A stretch of DNA of 64,000 nt from JAICMB01 sp963838885 (GTDB lineage: Bacteria > Acidobacteriota > Terriglobia > Bryobacterales > Bryobacteraceae): assembly GCA_963838885.1 (NCBI GenBank), contig CAWITB010000053.1, positions 1 to 64,000 of the forward strand, given 5' to 3'. Below the pieces are notes generated by a model that worked only from the letters and a program-made list of their open reading frames with translations, made no database searches and was not told the origin of the DNA. The translations under genes and the position numbers were made by a program. Numbering within the stretch: the stretch's first letter is position 1; each line of letters opens with the position of its first letter. This document shows, one piece after another, positions 26,390 through 35,174 of the stretch.

Positions 26390-26719
26390 TTCCGTCCGGG
26401 GTATTGTGCCCAACTCGGGTTGAGCCTGGAAACCGATGCTGAAGGTGTGAAGTACGCGCCGAGAATGCTCGCGGATTACGCGGAAATAGGGCGCATGACG
26501 GATTTCAGTTCTGACGAGAAAATGCTCAAATTCCGGAGTTGTTTAAGCACGCGTGTACGACGAAGAATCCTTTTTCATTAGCGATGAAGCGGCAGCCTGG
26601 GATTTTTCTATGGCCATGGAAGCTGCTGCCACGGCTCAAATACATCTCGCAAAAGCGGCGGACAGCGGTAGCAGCGCTGTATGCTGGAGCCCGCTCGTAC
26701 GAAATGAAATTTCCGTTGT
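26390..26719. other. Intergenic region, no gene recognised
   Basis: 330 bases between the exported protein and vapC. Short open frames occur on both strands, but none has a recognisable start, motif or codon bias. It could hold the missing 3' half of the DUF4097-like gene in decayed form. Confidence 0.4.
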
Positions 26720-27157
26720 TCATGGCGCGCATATCTTCGGTTGCAGAGCGGCCGGCGCCAACTGTCTGAAGTCCCCGAGATTGAACGTGTAAATTCGCTC
26801 CACCGCGCACTTTGCGGCGCAGCGTAGCAGCAGGGCGTCGTAGATTTTCGCGCCGGTCCATCCGCCGCTTGCCATCGCGTTCAGGGCTTCCAGGTAGTCC
26901 GTCTTATCGAGCGATATGACCTCGAAATGCGGCAGGATGTTGCTGGAGATGATGCGTGCCGCCTCAACCGGGTGTATCCGCGGCTGAACCGGGAGGCGCG
27001 TGAGCGCGGCAAACAGTTCCGCCATCGAGTGCATGCCTATAAACCCCTTGTCCTGCCCCGCGGCTACGCGCAGCAGCGCAGACCGGGCTTGCGCGTAATG
27101 TGGATGGCTTTGCTCCGAGCCCGCAACGAGAACTGTCGTGTCGAAGAAAATATCCAA
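26720..27157 (-). CDS. vapC: PIN-domain toxin, VapC family
   Basis: Mg-dependent endoribonuclease toxin of a VapBC module. The PIN fold begins FFDTTVLVAGS (first catalytic Asp6) and has the middle acidic residue in MHSMAELFAALTRLP. The C-terminal acidic pair lies in GAKIYDALLLRCA and TFNLGDFRQL. Length 145 residues is usual. It follows the antitoxin gene by four bases on the same strand, the standard VapB-VapC order. Target RNA is unknown. Confidence 0.9.
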   Translation of the reverse strand: MDIFFDTTVLVAGSEQSHPHYAQARSALLRVAAGQDKGFIGMHSMAELFAALTRLPVQPRIHPVEAARIISSNILPHFEVISLDKTDYLEALNAMASGGWTGAKIYDALLLRCAAKCAVERIYTFNLGDFRQLAPAALQPKICAP

Positions 27158-27161
27158 CTGG

Positions 27162-27422
27162 CTACGCTTTTATAAAGGATGCAATCCGCTCCTCGCGCAC
27201 GTCCTCGAGTATGCGCTCCCAGTTTGCCCCCGGCTCCGCCCTGCCCTGATGAACCCACAGACCATCGACCTTGATCATGGAAGGCCGTTGCTCGACTCGC
27301 TTAAGGAGCACGCCCTCCGGTTTCTCCACAGCCTCCAGCGCCGTGCCGGGCTTTAGGCCGAGCCTTTGACGGAGAGGCTTGGGAAGGACGATCCGGCCCG
27401 CCTTATCGATCTTCAGCTCCAT
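27162..27422 (-). CDS. vapB: AbrB/VapB-type antitoxin
   Basis: Swapped-hairpin AbrB/MazE-like DNA-binding antitoxin. The conserved start MELKIDKAGRIVLPKPLRQRLGLKPG begins at the ATG at 27422; the frame is open further upstream but adds 12 non-conserved residues. The C-terminal tail (DGLWVHQGRAEPGANWERILEDVREERI) wraps the partner toxin. It lies four bases upstream of vapC and should repress the shared promoter. Confidence 0.88.
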   Translation of the reverse strand: MELKIDKAGRIVLPKPLRQRLGLKPGTALEAVEKPEGVLLKRVEQRPSMIKVDGLWVHQGRAEPGANWERILEDVREERIASFIKA

Positions 27423-27467
27423 ACCATTTACAATGCCATATGCCATAAAGAATGGCAACAGCGCAAT

Positions 27468-28052
27468 TTAAATGGCTATACCAGCGCGCCACAGCGCATA
27501 GCCGACCGCCTGGCGGAAATAGAGCCAGCGCTCGCGCCAACCGCCCTGGCCGATGGAGGGGCGAGGCGATCCGTATACCTTCATCCCGCTGGCCTGCAGC
27601 ATCTTCTTGACGCGATAAATGTGGTACCCGTCGCTGACCACGAGGGCCGATCTCAGGTTCATGCGGCGCATGATCTCACCCACTGCCACGATGCTTTGCG
27701 CGGTGCTCTCGCCTTCATTTTCAACCGTGATGGCCTCGGCTGGAACCCCATGGCGGGTGAGATAGCTGCGCGCCACGGCGCCTTCGGTAAATACGGGATC
27801 GCCGCCCGCGCCGCCGGTCGTGATGATGCGCGGCGCGAGGCCTTTGAGATAGAGAAAGAGGGCGTGATTCAGGCGCGCTTCGAGCACCGGCGAGGGGCGG
27901 CCGCGATACTCCGCCGCGCCGAGCACGACGATGGCGTCGGCGGAATGCTCTTCATCGACGGTGGATTCTTTCTGGATCTGGGCCGCGACATGCCCCAGGT
28001 AGCCCAGCGCCACCGCAACGAGCAGTAGCGCCAAGCCAACGATCCATTTCAT
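27468..28052 (-). CDS. YdcF family (DUF218) membrane-anchored protein
   Basis: About 194 residues from ATG 28052 (MKWIVGLALLLVAVALGYLGHVAA, a single N-terminal membrane helix). A frame open to 28106 overlaps the divergent gene's leader and is not preferred. The DUF218 pattern is clear: ADAIVVLGAAEYRGRPSPVLEARLNHALFLY, IITTGGAGGDP, GEIMRR and ALVVSDGYHIYRVKKML. Family members (SanA, YdcF, ElyC) affect envelope barrier function or bind nucleotides. Divergent from the methyltransferase gene with 59 bp between starts, so a shared promoter region is likely. Confidence 0.85.
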   Translation of the reverse strand: MKWIVGLALLLVAVALGYLGHVAAQIQKESTVDEEHSADAIVVLGAAEYRGRPSPVLEARLNHALFLYLKGLAPRIITTGGAGGDPVFTEGAVARSYLTRHGVPAEAITVENEGESTAQSIVAVGEIMRRMNLRSALVVSDGYHIYRVKKMLQASGMKVYGSPRPSIGQGGWRERWLYFRQAVGYALWRAGIAI

Positions 28053-28111
28053 GATAGATATGTCCGAAAGCCGAGGCGGACTTGGGCAGCGCAACGCCCA
28101 CACCATATTGT

Positions 28112-28897
28112 ATGCAGGTACTCACCAGCGCGCGGAATCCGCTGCTCAAAGACGTGCGCCGCGCGGTGCTGCGCGGCGGTCTTACGGACCAGGGGCTATG
28201 CGTGGCGGAGGGGTTTCACCTGCTCGAAGAGGCGCTGCGCGGCGACTGCGAGATCCCGCAGGTTTTCGCGGCGGAAAACGTGCGCTCGGCGGTGGAGAGC
28301 CACGTGCGCGGGCTGAAGCACGTGCGCGTCACGGCTCTGTCCGAGGAGCTGTTCGACTCGCTGTCGACGACTGAGACGAGCCAGGGCGTGATCGCGTTAG
28401 TGCGGCCGCCGGCATGGACGCTGGAGCAGCTTTTCCGCGGGCGGACGCTGCTGGTCGTGGTGGATGGCTTGCAGGATCCCGGGAACGCCGGGGCCATCGT
28501 GCGCTCGGCGGAAGCGTTTGGAGCCACGGGCGTCGCACTGCTGAAGGGAGCGGTGAATCCGTATAATCCGAAGTGCCTGCGGGCGTCGGCAGGCTCGATG
28601 TTCCGGATGCCGCTGGTGGCCGGATTGGAGGAGCGTCTGCTGCTCGCCGCAATCGATCAGCGCAAGCTGGAGACGTATGCGCTGATGCCGGGCGGCTCGC
28701 TGGACGTTTCGCAGGCGTCGTTCGAGCGGCGTTGCGCGATCGTGGTGGGAAGCGAAGGGCGCGGAGTGAGCGAACGTCTGCGCGCGAAAGCAATTGATGT
28801 GCGCATTCCTACCGTCGCGGTGGAGTCGTTGAATGCGGCATTGGCGGCGGGCATCGCGTTGTACGAAGCGAGGCGGCAAAGGATGAACCTCCCGTGA
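28112..28897 (+). CDS. TrmH-family (SPOUT) RNA 2'-O-methyltransferase
   Basis: Methylates ribose 2'-OH in rRNA or tRNA. Start ATG 28112 gives MQVLTSARNPLLKDVRRAVLRGG, the usual N-terminus; ten extra residues upstream are unlikely. A substrate-binding domain (about 1-95) precedes the SPOUT knot with motif 1 DGLQDPGNAGAIVRSAEAFGA, motif 2 VVGSEGRGVS and motif 3 IPTVAVESLNAALAAGIALYEARRQR. The target nucleotide (RlmB, TrmH or TsnR-like) cannot be assigned. Its stop overlaps the GTG start of rarA by four bases, so they are co-translated. Confidence 0.92.
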   Translation: MQVLTSARNPLLKDVRRAVLRGGLTDQGLCVAEGFHLLEEALRGDCEIPQVFAAENVRSAVESHVRGLKHVRVTALSEELFDSLSTTETSQGVIALVRPPAWTLEQLFRGRTLLVVVDGLQDPGNAGAIVRSAEAFGATGVALLKGAVNPYNPKCLRASAGSMFRMPLVAGLEERLLLAAIDQRKLETYALMPGGSLDVSQASFERRCAIVVGSEGRGVSERLRAKAIDVRIPTVAVESLNAALAAGIALYEARRQRMNLP

Positions 28898-30199
28898 GTC
28901 TTTTCGAGAGCAACGTCCTACCCGGCGATGCGCCCGGGAAGCGGCCTTTGGCGGAGCGCATGCGGCCCAAATCGCTCGATGAGTTCGTGGGTCAGGAGCA
29001 CATTCTCGCGCCCGGTAAGCCGCTGCGGATGCAGATCGAGCGCGACGAGCTCAGCTCCATGATCCTATGGGGACCGCCGGGCGTAGGCAAGACGACGCTG
29101 GCGCAACTGGTGGCGCGTCTGACGCGCTGCGATTTCGTGCCGTTCAGCGCGGTGCTGAGCGGAATCAAGGAAATCAAGACCGTCATGGCGGAAGCGGAGC
29201 GTAACCGCCGCATGGGCCGGCGCACGGTCATTTTCGTCGACGAGATTCATCGCTTCAACAAGGCCCAGCAGGACGCATTTTTACCCTACGTGGAGCGCGG
29301 CGACGTGATTCTGATCGGCGCCACCACGGAGAATCCGTCCTTCGAGGTAATCGCGGCGCTGCTCTCGCGCGCTAAGGTCTACGCCTTGCGCCCGCTCACC
29401 GAAGACGAGATCGTGACGCTGTTGGAGCGCGCGCTTGGCGGTATTGGCGGTGCGCGGCTCCCCGGATCTGCTGCGGCAGATCGCCGTATATTCGAACGGC
29501 GACGCGCGCATCGCCTACAACGTCCTGGAACTCGCGACCGCGGCCGCACAGGAGGGGGAGATCACGCCCGCCAGCATCGAGGATGCGCTGCAGCGCAAGA
29601 TGCTGCTGTACGACAAGTCCGGCGAGGAACACTATAATCTGATCTCGGCGCTGCACAAATCGGTGCGCTCGAGCGACGTGGATGCATCGCTGTATTGGTT
29701 GGGCCGCATGCTGGCGGCGGGCGAGGACCGCTTGTATATCGCGCGCCGCCTGGTTCGCATGGCCATCGAAGATATTGGGCTGGCCGATCCGCGGGCGCTG
29801 GAGCAGGCCATCGCGGCGATGCAGACCGTTCATTTTCTAGGCGAGCCGGAGGGCGACCAGGCGCTGGCGCAGCTTGCGATCTATCTGGCGGCCGCGCCGA
29901 AATCGGACGCGGCATATCGCGCGCTGAACTCCGTGATGGAGGAGATTCAAACGCATCGCGCCGAACCAGTCCCGCTGCAGCTTCGCAATGCGCCGACGCG
30001 CGCCATGAAGGATTGGGGATACGGCAAGGGCTATCGCCACGCGCATAATTTCGAGGACGCGGTAACGGACATGCAGTGCCTTCCCGATTCTCTGGCGGGA
30101 CGGATCTTCTATGAGCCGATGGAGCGAGGCGCGGAGCAGCGTCTCAAGGAACGGATCGAGGAACTGCGCCGGCGCCGCCAAAAACAGGCGCGAGAATGA
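28894..30199 (+). CDS. rarA: Replication-associated recombination protein A, one frameshift
   Basis: AAA+ ATPase (MgsA/WRNIP1 family) acting at stalled replication forks. N-terminal part: RPKSLDEFVGQEHILAPGKPL, Walker A GPPGVGKTT, Walker B VIFVDEIHRFNKAQQDAFLPYVE and sensor 1 ATTENPSFEV. The frame breaks near 29440; the second part resumes with DLLRQIAVYSNGDARIAYNVLE and continues through the tetramerisation domain to RNAPTRAMKDWGYGKGYRHAHN. The join is slightly shorter than in homologues (about six residues), so a small deletion plus a shift is possible. Total ~435 codons is near normal. GTG start overlaps the upstream stop. Confidence 0.9.
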
Positions 30200-30306
30200 G
30201 AGAGCCCGCGCGAGGGTACCACTAGCGGTTGAAGCGCGAGTACTACTTGAAAATGGTCCGTTGCTTCTATTGTCCCCGCGGCGCCTGTACGTCAATCTGA
30301 ATTGTC

Positions 30307-30678
30307 ATGATTAATGGCATCGTTATGGGGGACAAGGCCTTGAACACGGCGAAACAAACAAATGAGCGTAGAGCATCGGACCGCTTCCCAATGGAGCGGG
30401 AGGTCCGGTACAAGATGGTAAGCCGCAAGACGAGCGATGCGACGGGCTCGGGCAAGACCGTGAACATGAGCAGCGGCGGCGTCCTGTTTACGACCGAAGG
30501 CTTGCTGGTTCCGGGAAAGCAGGTGGAGCTGGCCATAAGCTGGCCGGTGCAACTGGACAGCAAGGTGCCCTTAAAGCTGGTGGCGCGGGGGCGCGTGGTG
30601 CGCGCCGAAGAGGGTATGGCGGCGATCGAGATTCAGCAATACGAATTCCGCACGCAGGCGGGACAAGCGCACGCTTAG
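30307..30678 (+). CDS. PilZ-domain protein
   Basis: A 123-residue single-domain PilZ protein, a typical cyclic-di-GMP receptor. The binding motifs are ERRASDRFPMEREVRY (RxxxR region) and VNMSSGGVLFTTEG (N/DxSxxG). The remainder forms the beta barrel (GKQVELAISWPVQLDSKVPLKLVARGRVVRAEEGMAAIEI). An internal ATG at 30325 is an alternative start. No neighbour links it to a given output such as motility or polysaccharide export. Confidence 0.88.
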   Translation: MINGIVMGDKALNTAKQTNERRASDRFPMEREVRYKMVSRKTSDATGSGKTVNMSSGGVLFTTEGLLVPGKQVELAISWPVQLDSKVPLKLVARGRVVRAEEGMAAIEIQQYEFRTQAGQAHA

Positions 30679-30691
30679 GATGCGCGGCGAG

Positions 30692-31786
30692 CTAGCGCCG
30701 CGCTGAAAACTGGCTCATCACGACGGCCTTCCCCGTTCGTATCGACTCTTTCGCGGCCTCGATGATCTCGATCACTCCGACGTTGATATCGATCGCCGTG
30801 AGGCCCTCTATGGGCTTGTTGTCGCGTATCGCGCTCACCATGTAAGCGATGGGCTCGGATTGATCGGCGGGCAGAGGCGCGGCGGGGATCTCCTGCGATT
30901 CCCGGCCCTTCTGCATAGTGGCCCCGGACTGCTTCATATAAATACTGCCGCCTTCGCCGCGGCGGGCGCCCACGCCGTATATCTCAAGATCCTGGAAACT
31001 GCGCGGCAAATCCCACGATGCCTCGAAAATGCCCACCGCGTTGGGATAGGACAGCATCAGATCGGCGTTGTCCTCCACCTTCGGGAACGTCTCCGGGCGC
31101 AGATGGTTCGCCTGCGCATACACTTTTTCGGGCCGGCCAAGATACCATAGACTCCACAGCGCGTTATAGCAGCCGAAATCCATCAGCGCGCCGGCCCCAT
31201 TTTTCACGGGATCGGTGAGCCAGGCGAAGAAATACTTATTGCGGGGGCCTTCGGATCCGGGACCGCCATGGCCCACGATGCCGTGAAGACGCCATACCTT
31301 GCCGATCGAGCCGGAATCGGCCTCCTTCTTGGCGGCGTAGTTCGATGGCCACCACGCCATCTGATAATTCGTCATCACTCGGACGTTATATTTGCGCGCG
31401 AGGTCGCGAATGGCGGCGGCATCATGGTACGTGGATGCCAGCGGCTTCTCGAACATGATGTTAATATGCCGCGGAGCGCACGCCTGGGCGATCTCGAGAT
31501 GACGGTTATTTTCAACGAAAGCCCAAACGATGTCGGGCTTTTGCTCGTCGAGCATTTTGACGTAATCGCCGTAGTAGGTGACGTTGGCCCCGAGTTTCCT
31601 GGCCTCGGCGACGAGCTCCGGGTTCGATTCCGCGATGGCGGTCAGCTTGGCCCCCCGCGCGTTCAGCATGTGCGGCAGGTGTCCCCAGACGTGCGAGTGC
31701 ACCAGGCCGACGACCGCGATCTTATACTCCTGGGCGCCGAGAGGGAGCATGAGTGGAAGGATCGCGGCCGCCAGCGCTTTGAACAT
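30692..31786 (-). CDS. Exported Gfo/Idh/MocA-type oxidoreductase
   Basis: NAD(P)-dependent dehydrogenase-like protein of 364 residues acting on sugars or related compounds. A signal peptide (MFKALAAAILPLMLPLGAQ) precedes the Rossmann domain (YKIAVVGLVHSHVWGHLPHML). The family motif is FEKPLAST (E-K-P), and the C-terminal alpha/beta domain starts at MAWWPSNYAAKKEADSGSIGKVWRL. Exported Gfo/Idh proteins with Sec or Tat signals are common in Acidobacteria and Planctomycetes. It lies 36 bp downstream of the small exported protein, probably in one transcript. Confidence 0.9.
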   Translation of the reverse strand: MFKALAAAILPLMLPLGAQEYKIAVVGLVHSHVWGHLPHMLNARGAKLTAIAESNPELVAEARKLGANVTYYGDYVKMLDEQKPDIVWAFVENNRHLEIAQACAPRHINIMFEKPLASTYHDAAAIRDLARKYNVRVMTNYQMAWWPSNYAAKKEADSGSIGKVWRLHGIVGHGGPGSEGPRNKYFFAWLTDPVKNGAGALMDFGCYNALWSLWYLGRPEKVYAQANHLRPETFPKVEDNADLMLSYPNAVGIFEASWDLPRSFQDLEIYGVGARRGEGGSIYMKQSGATMQKGRESQEIPAAPLPADQSEPIAYMVSAIRDNKPIEGLTAIDINVGVIEIIEAAKESIRTGKAVVMSQFSARR

Positions 31787-31822
31787 TTGAGTGTTTCCTG
31801 TTTCCTAATTGGGTCAGTCCGG

Positions 31823-32071
31823 TCAGCGCCGGTCGCACTCCTCGGCGGCGCGCAGTTGCCGCATCGCCTCGTCGGTGGCGCGCATGGCATCGCGCTTGTG
31901 GCCGCAGAAATCATGCGCGGAATGCTCCAGCTCGTTACGCGCTTCGCGCAGCGATTCGAGCGCGCCATGGATGCGAGAGTGGCGTTCCTGTGTAATCCCC
32001 GTTTGCGGCAGGCAAACGACACCCATTACGACCATCGCTGCCCAAGGCAGCAGGTTCAGTACGCGTTTCAT
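31823..32071 (-). CDS. Small exported helical protein
   Basis: 82 residues: a signal peptide MKRVLNLLPWAAMVVMGVVCLPQTGITQ and a helical body RIHGALESLREARNELEHSAHDFCGHKRDAMRATDEAMRQL. The H-A-x-D-F-x-G-H-K block resembles small conserved proteins seen in Acidobacteria and Planctomycetes with no known function. One cysteine lies in the mature part. Likely co-transcribed with the downstream Gfo/Idh gene. Confidence 0.75.
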   Translation of the reverse strand: MKRVLNLLPWAAMVVMGVVCLPQTGITQERHSRIHGALESLREARNELEHSAHDFCGHKRDAMRATDEAMRQLRAAEECDRR

Positions 32072-32175
32072 ATCGATATCCCCTTCTGGTTCTGGTTTGG
32101 TACTGCTTCAGTGATTCTAATCGAAATCGCGGCGCGCGTGAGAGCGCGCATTCTGCTATCCTCAAACCGCGGAAC

Positions 32176-33021
32176 ATGGCGAGCGATTTGCCCGAGATCG
32201 ACTTCCAGCGCTTCTGGCGGCGGCTGCAGCAATTAGGTCTCAACGCTTACGAAGCGCGCAGTTACCTGGTCCTCGTCGGGCACCCCAGGTTCAAGGCTTT
32301 GGAGCTTGCCGCGCGGGCCCACGTTCCTCGGCAGAAGATTTACGAAGTTCTGGACAGTCTTGTGGAAAAGGGATTTGCGCAGGTCGTCCAGGAGAAGACG
32401 AAATTGTTTTCGGCCGTCGAGCCCAGCCTGGCGATTCCAAGTTATTTGGCGAAGCGGGCGCAGGTGTTGCAGCAGGAATTCACGGACCAGGGCCGCATGG
32501 CGGGCGGTCTTATCGAAGATCTGGCCGCTTCCTATTCGGAAGGGCAGGGCGGGCGCGGCACGCTCGACTTCTTACGCATCGTGAGCGACCCCGGGCAGAC
32601 AGCGCTGCAATACCGCAAGATGCTGTCGGAAGTGCGGCGCGAATATCTCGAATTTTCGCGTCCGCCGCACGCCGTCGATCCGCTTGACGAACAGCTCGTC
32701 AAGAGCGCGCGGGAACGCGGCGTATCCTGCCGGCTACTAATCGAATCGGGTACGCTCGACGAGGCGCACCGCCAACGTCTCGAAGAATACGCAATGAACG
32801 GAGTGGAAGTGCGGCAGGCCGCCTCGCTGCCTCTGAAGCTGGCGTTATTCGACGGCGAGCGGGGATTAATCGCATTGCTTGATCCGGTGATCACGAAACC
32901 GTCGTGGACTTCCGTCGTGTTTGAACACGCCGGCCTGGGCGAGGCCATGAAGGGCCTGTTTGAAAATTACTGGAAAGGCTCGGAAGCGAGCCGCAACGCC
33001 TCGGCGGGAAAGCTGTTGTAG
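32176..33021 (+). CDS. TrmB-family transcriptional regulator
   Basis: 281 residues with an N-terminal winged helix (LQQLGLNAYEARSYLVLVGHPRFKALELAARAHVPRQKIYEVLDSLVEKGFA), the TrmB signature found in archaea and some bacteria. The C-terminal half, from FLRIVSDPGQTALQYRKML, resembles the phospholipase-D-like effector domain of these regulators (EYLEFSRPP, VKSARERGVSCRLLIESG). It likely senses a metabolite; the operator and ligand are unknown. It stands alone, divergent from the small exported protein gene. Confidence 0.85.
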   Translation: MASDLPEIDFQRFWRRLQQLGLNAYEARSYLVLVGHPRFKALELAARAHVPRQKIYEVLDSLVEKGFAQVVQEKTKLFSAVEPSLAIPSYLAKRAQVLQQEFTDQGRMAGGLIEDLAASYSEGQGGRGTLDFLRIVSDPGQTALQYRKMLSEVRREYLEFSRPPHAVDPLDEQLVKSARERGVSCRLLIESGTLDEAHRQRLEEYAMNGVEVRQAASLPLKLALFDGERGLIALLDPVITKPSWTSVVFEHAGLGEAMKGLFENYWKGSEASRNASAGKLL

Positions 33022-33035
33022 ACGCGCATCGCTTC

Positions 33036-34001
33036 CTAGCTTGTCTTATGCGCGTGGAGCTCCCGCTCCGCGGCGGCGATTCGCTCCCGCATCGCGGAGC
33101 TGAAGCGGCTGGCGGCTAGCGCGGCGAGCGCCGCCGCGGCCAAGTCGTCTGTGCCCAGGCCATGCGCGCCTTTTGACACGATTGATAGGAGGAATTCGGC
33201 GGATTCGGAAAGCGGGGATGCGCCGAAGGATGGGAGCAGCGCATGGCGCGCCTCCGGCGGCAGCGGCCGATGCCAAAATTCGATCGCCAACTGGAGACCT
33301 TGCTGCTCGCGCGATTGCGCCAGCGCCGCGGCCGCTTCCAGCCGCACGTCTGGATCGCTCGCCTTCAAGAATCGGCCGATAAACTGGACCGATTCTTTTG
33401 GCTCCAGGCCAAGCAGCGCGGCGAAACACTGCCCGGTGACCTCCGGCTCGCGGTCGCCCAACATCGCTTTGAGCCGTAGCAGCAGAGCGCCTTCGGGCCG
33501 GCCGAGCTGCGCGATCGCGATCGCGGCGTCGATGCGGACCGGCTTTTCGGCGTCGGCCAGAGCGTCGGCGAGATGCATCAGGATTTCAAGATCGTCAAGG
33601 TGGCAATCGACGAGCGCCAGGGCGCAAGCGCCTCGCAGAGCCGTGGCCGAATCTTCGCGGCCGCCCCACACCGGCTCGAGCTGCACATGCGAGATGCCGC
33701 GCAGAAACACCGCGGGGCCGCGATGCCCGAGGTCCTTCAGCGCTTTTGCAATGGCGTTCTTCGCCCAGCATTGCGGATCGGTTTTCACGGGGTCGATGAG
33801 GAAGCGGTCGAATGCGGCGAGCAGGTCCGGCGCGAGTTCTGCCAATTGCAATTCGGCGGCAATGGCGGCGGCTTTCGAGACGAAATAATTATTGCGATCC
33901 TGGAGAGCCTTGCGGAGCTGCTCGATAGCGGCCGCCTTATCAGCCGCCTGCCGCAGACTATCCAGGCATTTCAATTTCTGGTCGAAAGCCTGCTTGGTCA
34001 T
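33036..34001 (-). CDS. HEAT-repeat protein
   Basis: 321 residues of alpha-helical HEAT-type repeats, e.g. DNRNNYFVSKAAAIAAELQL-like segments, ADAEKPVRIDAAIAIAQLGRPEGALLLRLKAML and ASDPDVRLEAAAALAQS. No signal peptide or catalytic motif. HEAT arrays serve as protein interaction platforms. It converges on the TrmB-like gene with only 14 bp between stops, and nothing in context shows its partner. Confidence 0.8.
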   Translation of the reverse strand: MTKQAFDQKLKCLDSLRQAADKAAAIEQLRKALQDRNNYFVSKAAAIAAELQLAELAPDLLAAFDRFLIDPVKTDPQCWAKNAIAKALKDLGHRGPAVFLRGISHVQLEPVWGGREDSATALRGACALALVDCHLDDLEILMHLADALADAEKPVRIDAAIAIAQLGRPEGALLLRLKAMLGDREPEVTGQCFAALLGLEPKESVQFIGRFLKASDPDVRLEAAAALAQSREQQGLQLAIEFWHRPLPPEARHALLPSFGASPLSESAEFLLSIVSKGAHGLGTDDLAAAALAALAASRFSSAMRERIAAAERELHAHKTS

Positions 34002-34057
34002 TTTTTTTAGCGGCGCGACGACTTAGCTGAGGTAAGATTCAGTAGAAAGGAAAACCA

Positions 34058-34216
34058 ATGCTTATTATCCTGCTGATCGTCATTTTGTTGTTAATCGGCG
34101 GAGGCGGAGGATATTACGGCTACGGCCGCTGGGGTTACGGGGGCGGGGCGGGAATCGGGTTAGGCACAATCATCGTGATTCTCATCATCGCCTATCTTTT
34201 GGGACTTTTCCGCTAG
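34058..34216 (+). CDS. Small glycine-rich two-helix membrane protein (DUF3309-like)
   Basis: 52-residue ORF. It starts MLIILLIVILLLIGGGGGYY, then a glycine/tyrosine loop (GYGRWGYGGGAG), then a second helix (LGTIIVILIIAYLLGLF). An AAAGGA lies eight bases ahead of the ATG. The pattern matches small DUF3309-type membrane proteins that are widespread and of unknown function. The distinct hydrophobic-loop-hydrophobic layout supports real coding. Confidence 0.75.
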   Translation: MLIILLIVILLLIGGGGGYYGYGRWGYGGGAGIGLGTIIVILIIAYLLGLFR

Positions 34217-34369
34217 CGGGTAGCACTTTCAGCTAGCGGGTCGGGGCTTTTCCGGCAGCCCGCTTGATGGCCATTAGCAGCGGCCGGACCTCCATTGCGG
34301 CGGTCCGGCTTGCGATAAGATTGGTACCTGCTTCGGACATGATGTTGATTTCACTAACACGGGGGGCGG

Positions 34370-35149
34370 ATGAAGTACTACATTAGCCGCGGCGGACAAC
34401 AGTACGGGCCCTATGCGCTGGCCGATCTTCAGAACATGCTGGCGCAGGGCCAAGTTGCGGCGAACGATCTGGCGTGGGGAGAAGGGATGCCGGAATGGCT
34501 GCCCCTTTCGCAGGTATTGGGAAGCGCGGCGGGCTCGACGCCCGCGCCGCAGCCATATGCGCCGGCCGCGCCCCAACACCCTCCGCAACAAACGCCGCAA
34601 CAGGCGCAGTATCAGCCACCGCAGGCGCAATACGGCGCGCCGCCATATAATCCGAATCCGGCGTATAACGCATACGCAACGCCCACGCCTGGAGCCGGTC
34701 CAGCGCCGCCCTCGCTGCACTGGGCATTGGTTTTGATTCTGACGATTGTGACGTGCGGCATTTTTGGCCTGGTATGGGCTTTTGTCGAGGCTAATTTTGT
34801 TAAGAAGCTCGATCCCAAGAGCAAGGCGATCCTGTTTTTCGCTCTTGTCGTTTTGTGCGCTTGCGCAAATTGGGCCCTGGCCTTCATGATTTTCGGCGCG
34901 CTACGGTCCGGAGGCCTGGGCGCGGCATCCGGCATTAGGGCACTTTCGAACATTATCGCAATCGCAAGCTGGGTTTTATACCTCATCGCGGTGTATGGCA
35001 TGAAAAGCTCGCTCGAGAACTACTACAACAGCGTCGAGCCGATCGGTCTGCGTTTGAACGGCGTGATGGTGTTCTTTTTCGCGATCTTTTATTTCCAGTA
35101 TCATTTCACGCGCATTGCCCAATGGAAACAGACGGGCCGATTAGCATGA
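34370..35149 (+). CDS. GYF_2 domain membrane protein, paralogue 1
   Basis: 259 residues. The N-terminal GYF_2 (DUF4339) domain reads YYISRGGQQYGPYALADLQNMLAQGQVAANDLAWGEGMPEW, with the conserved GPY and W residues. A proline/glutamine/tyrosine-rich linker (about 55-110) leads to three or four membrane helices (LVLILTIVTCGIFGLVWAFVEANFV, ILFFALVVLCACANWALAFMIFG, IIAIASWVLYLIAVYGM), resembling DUF4234. GYF domains bind proline-rich peptides, so the linker may be a self-ligand or a ligand for the paralogue. Its near copy follows 25 bp downstream, implying tandem duplication. Confidence 0.85.
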   Translation: MKYYISRGGQQYGPYALADLQNMLAQGQVAANDLAWGEGMPEWLPLSQVLGSAAGSTPAPQPYAPAAPQHPPQQTPQQAQYQPPQAQYGAPPYNPNPAYNAYATPTPGAGPAPPSLHWALVLILTIVTCGIFGLVWAFVEANFVKKLDPKSKAILFFALVVLCACANWALAFMIFGALRSGGLGAASGIRALSNIIAIASWVLYLIAVYGMKSSLENYYNSVEPIGLRLNGVMVFFFAIFYFQYHFTRIAQWKQTGRLA

Positions 35150-35174
35150 CGCGCATGAAGCGGGGCGGGTCGGC

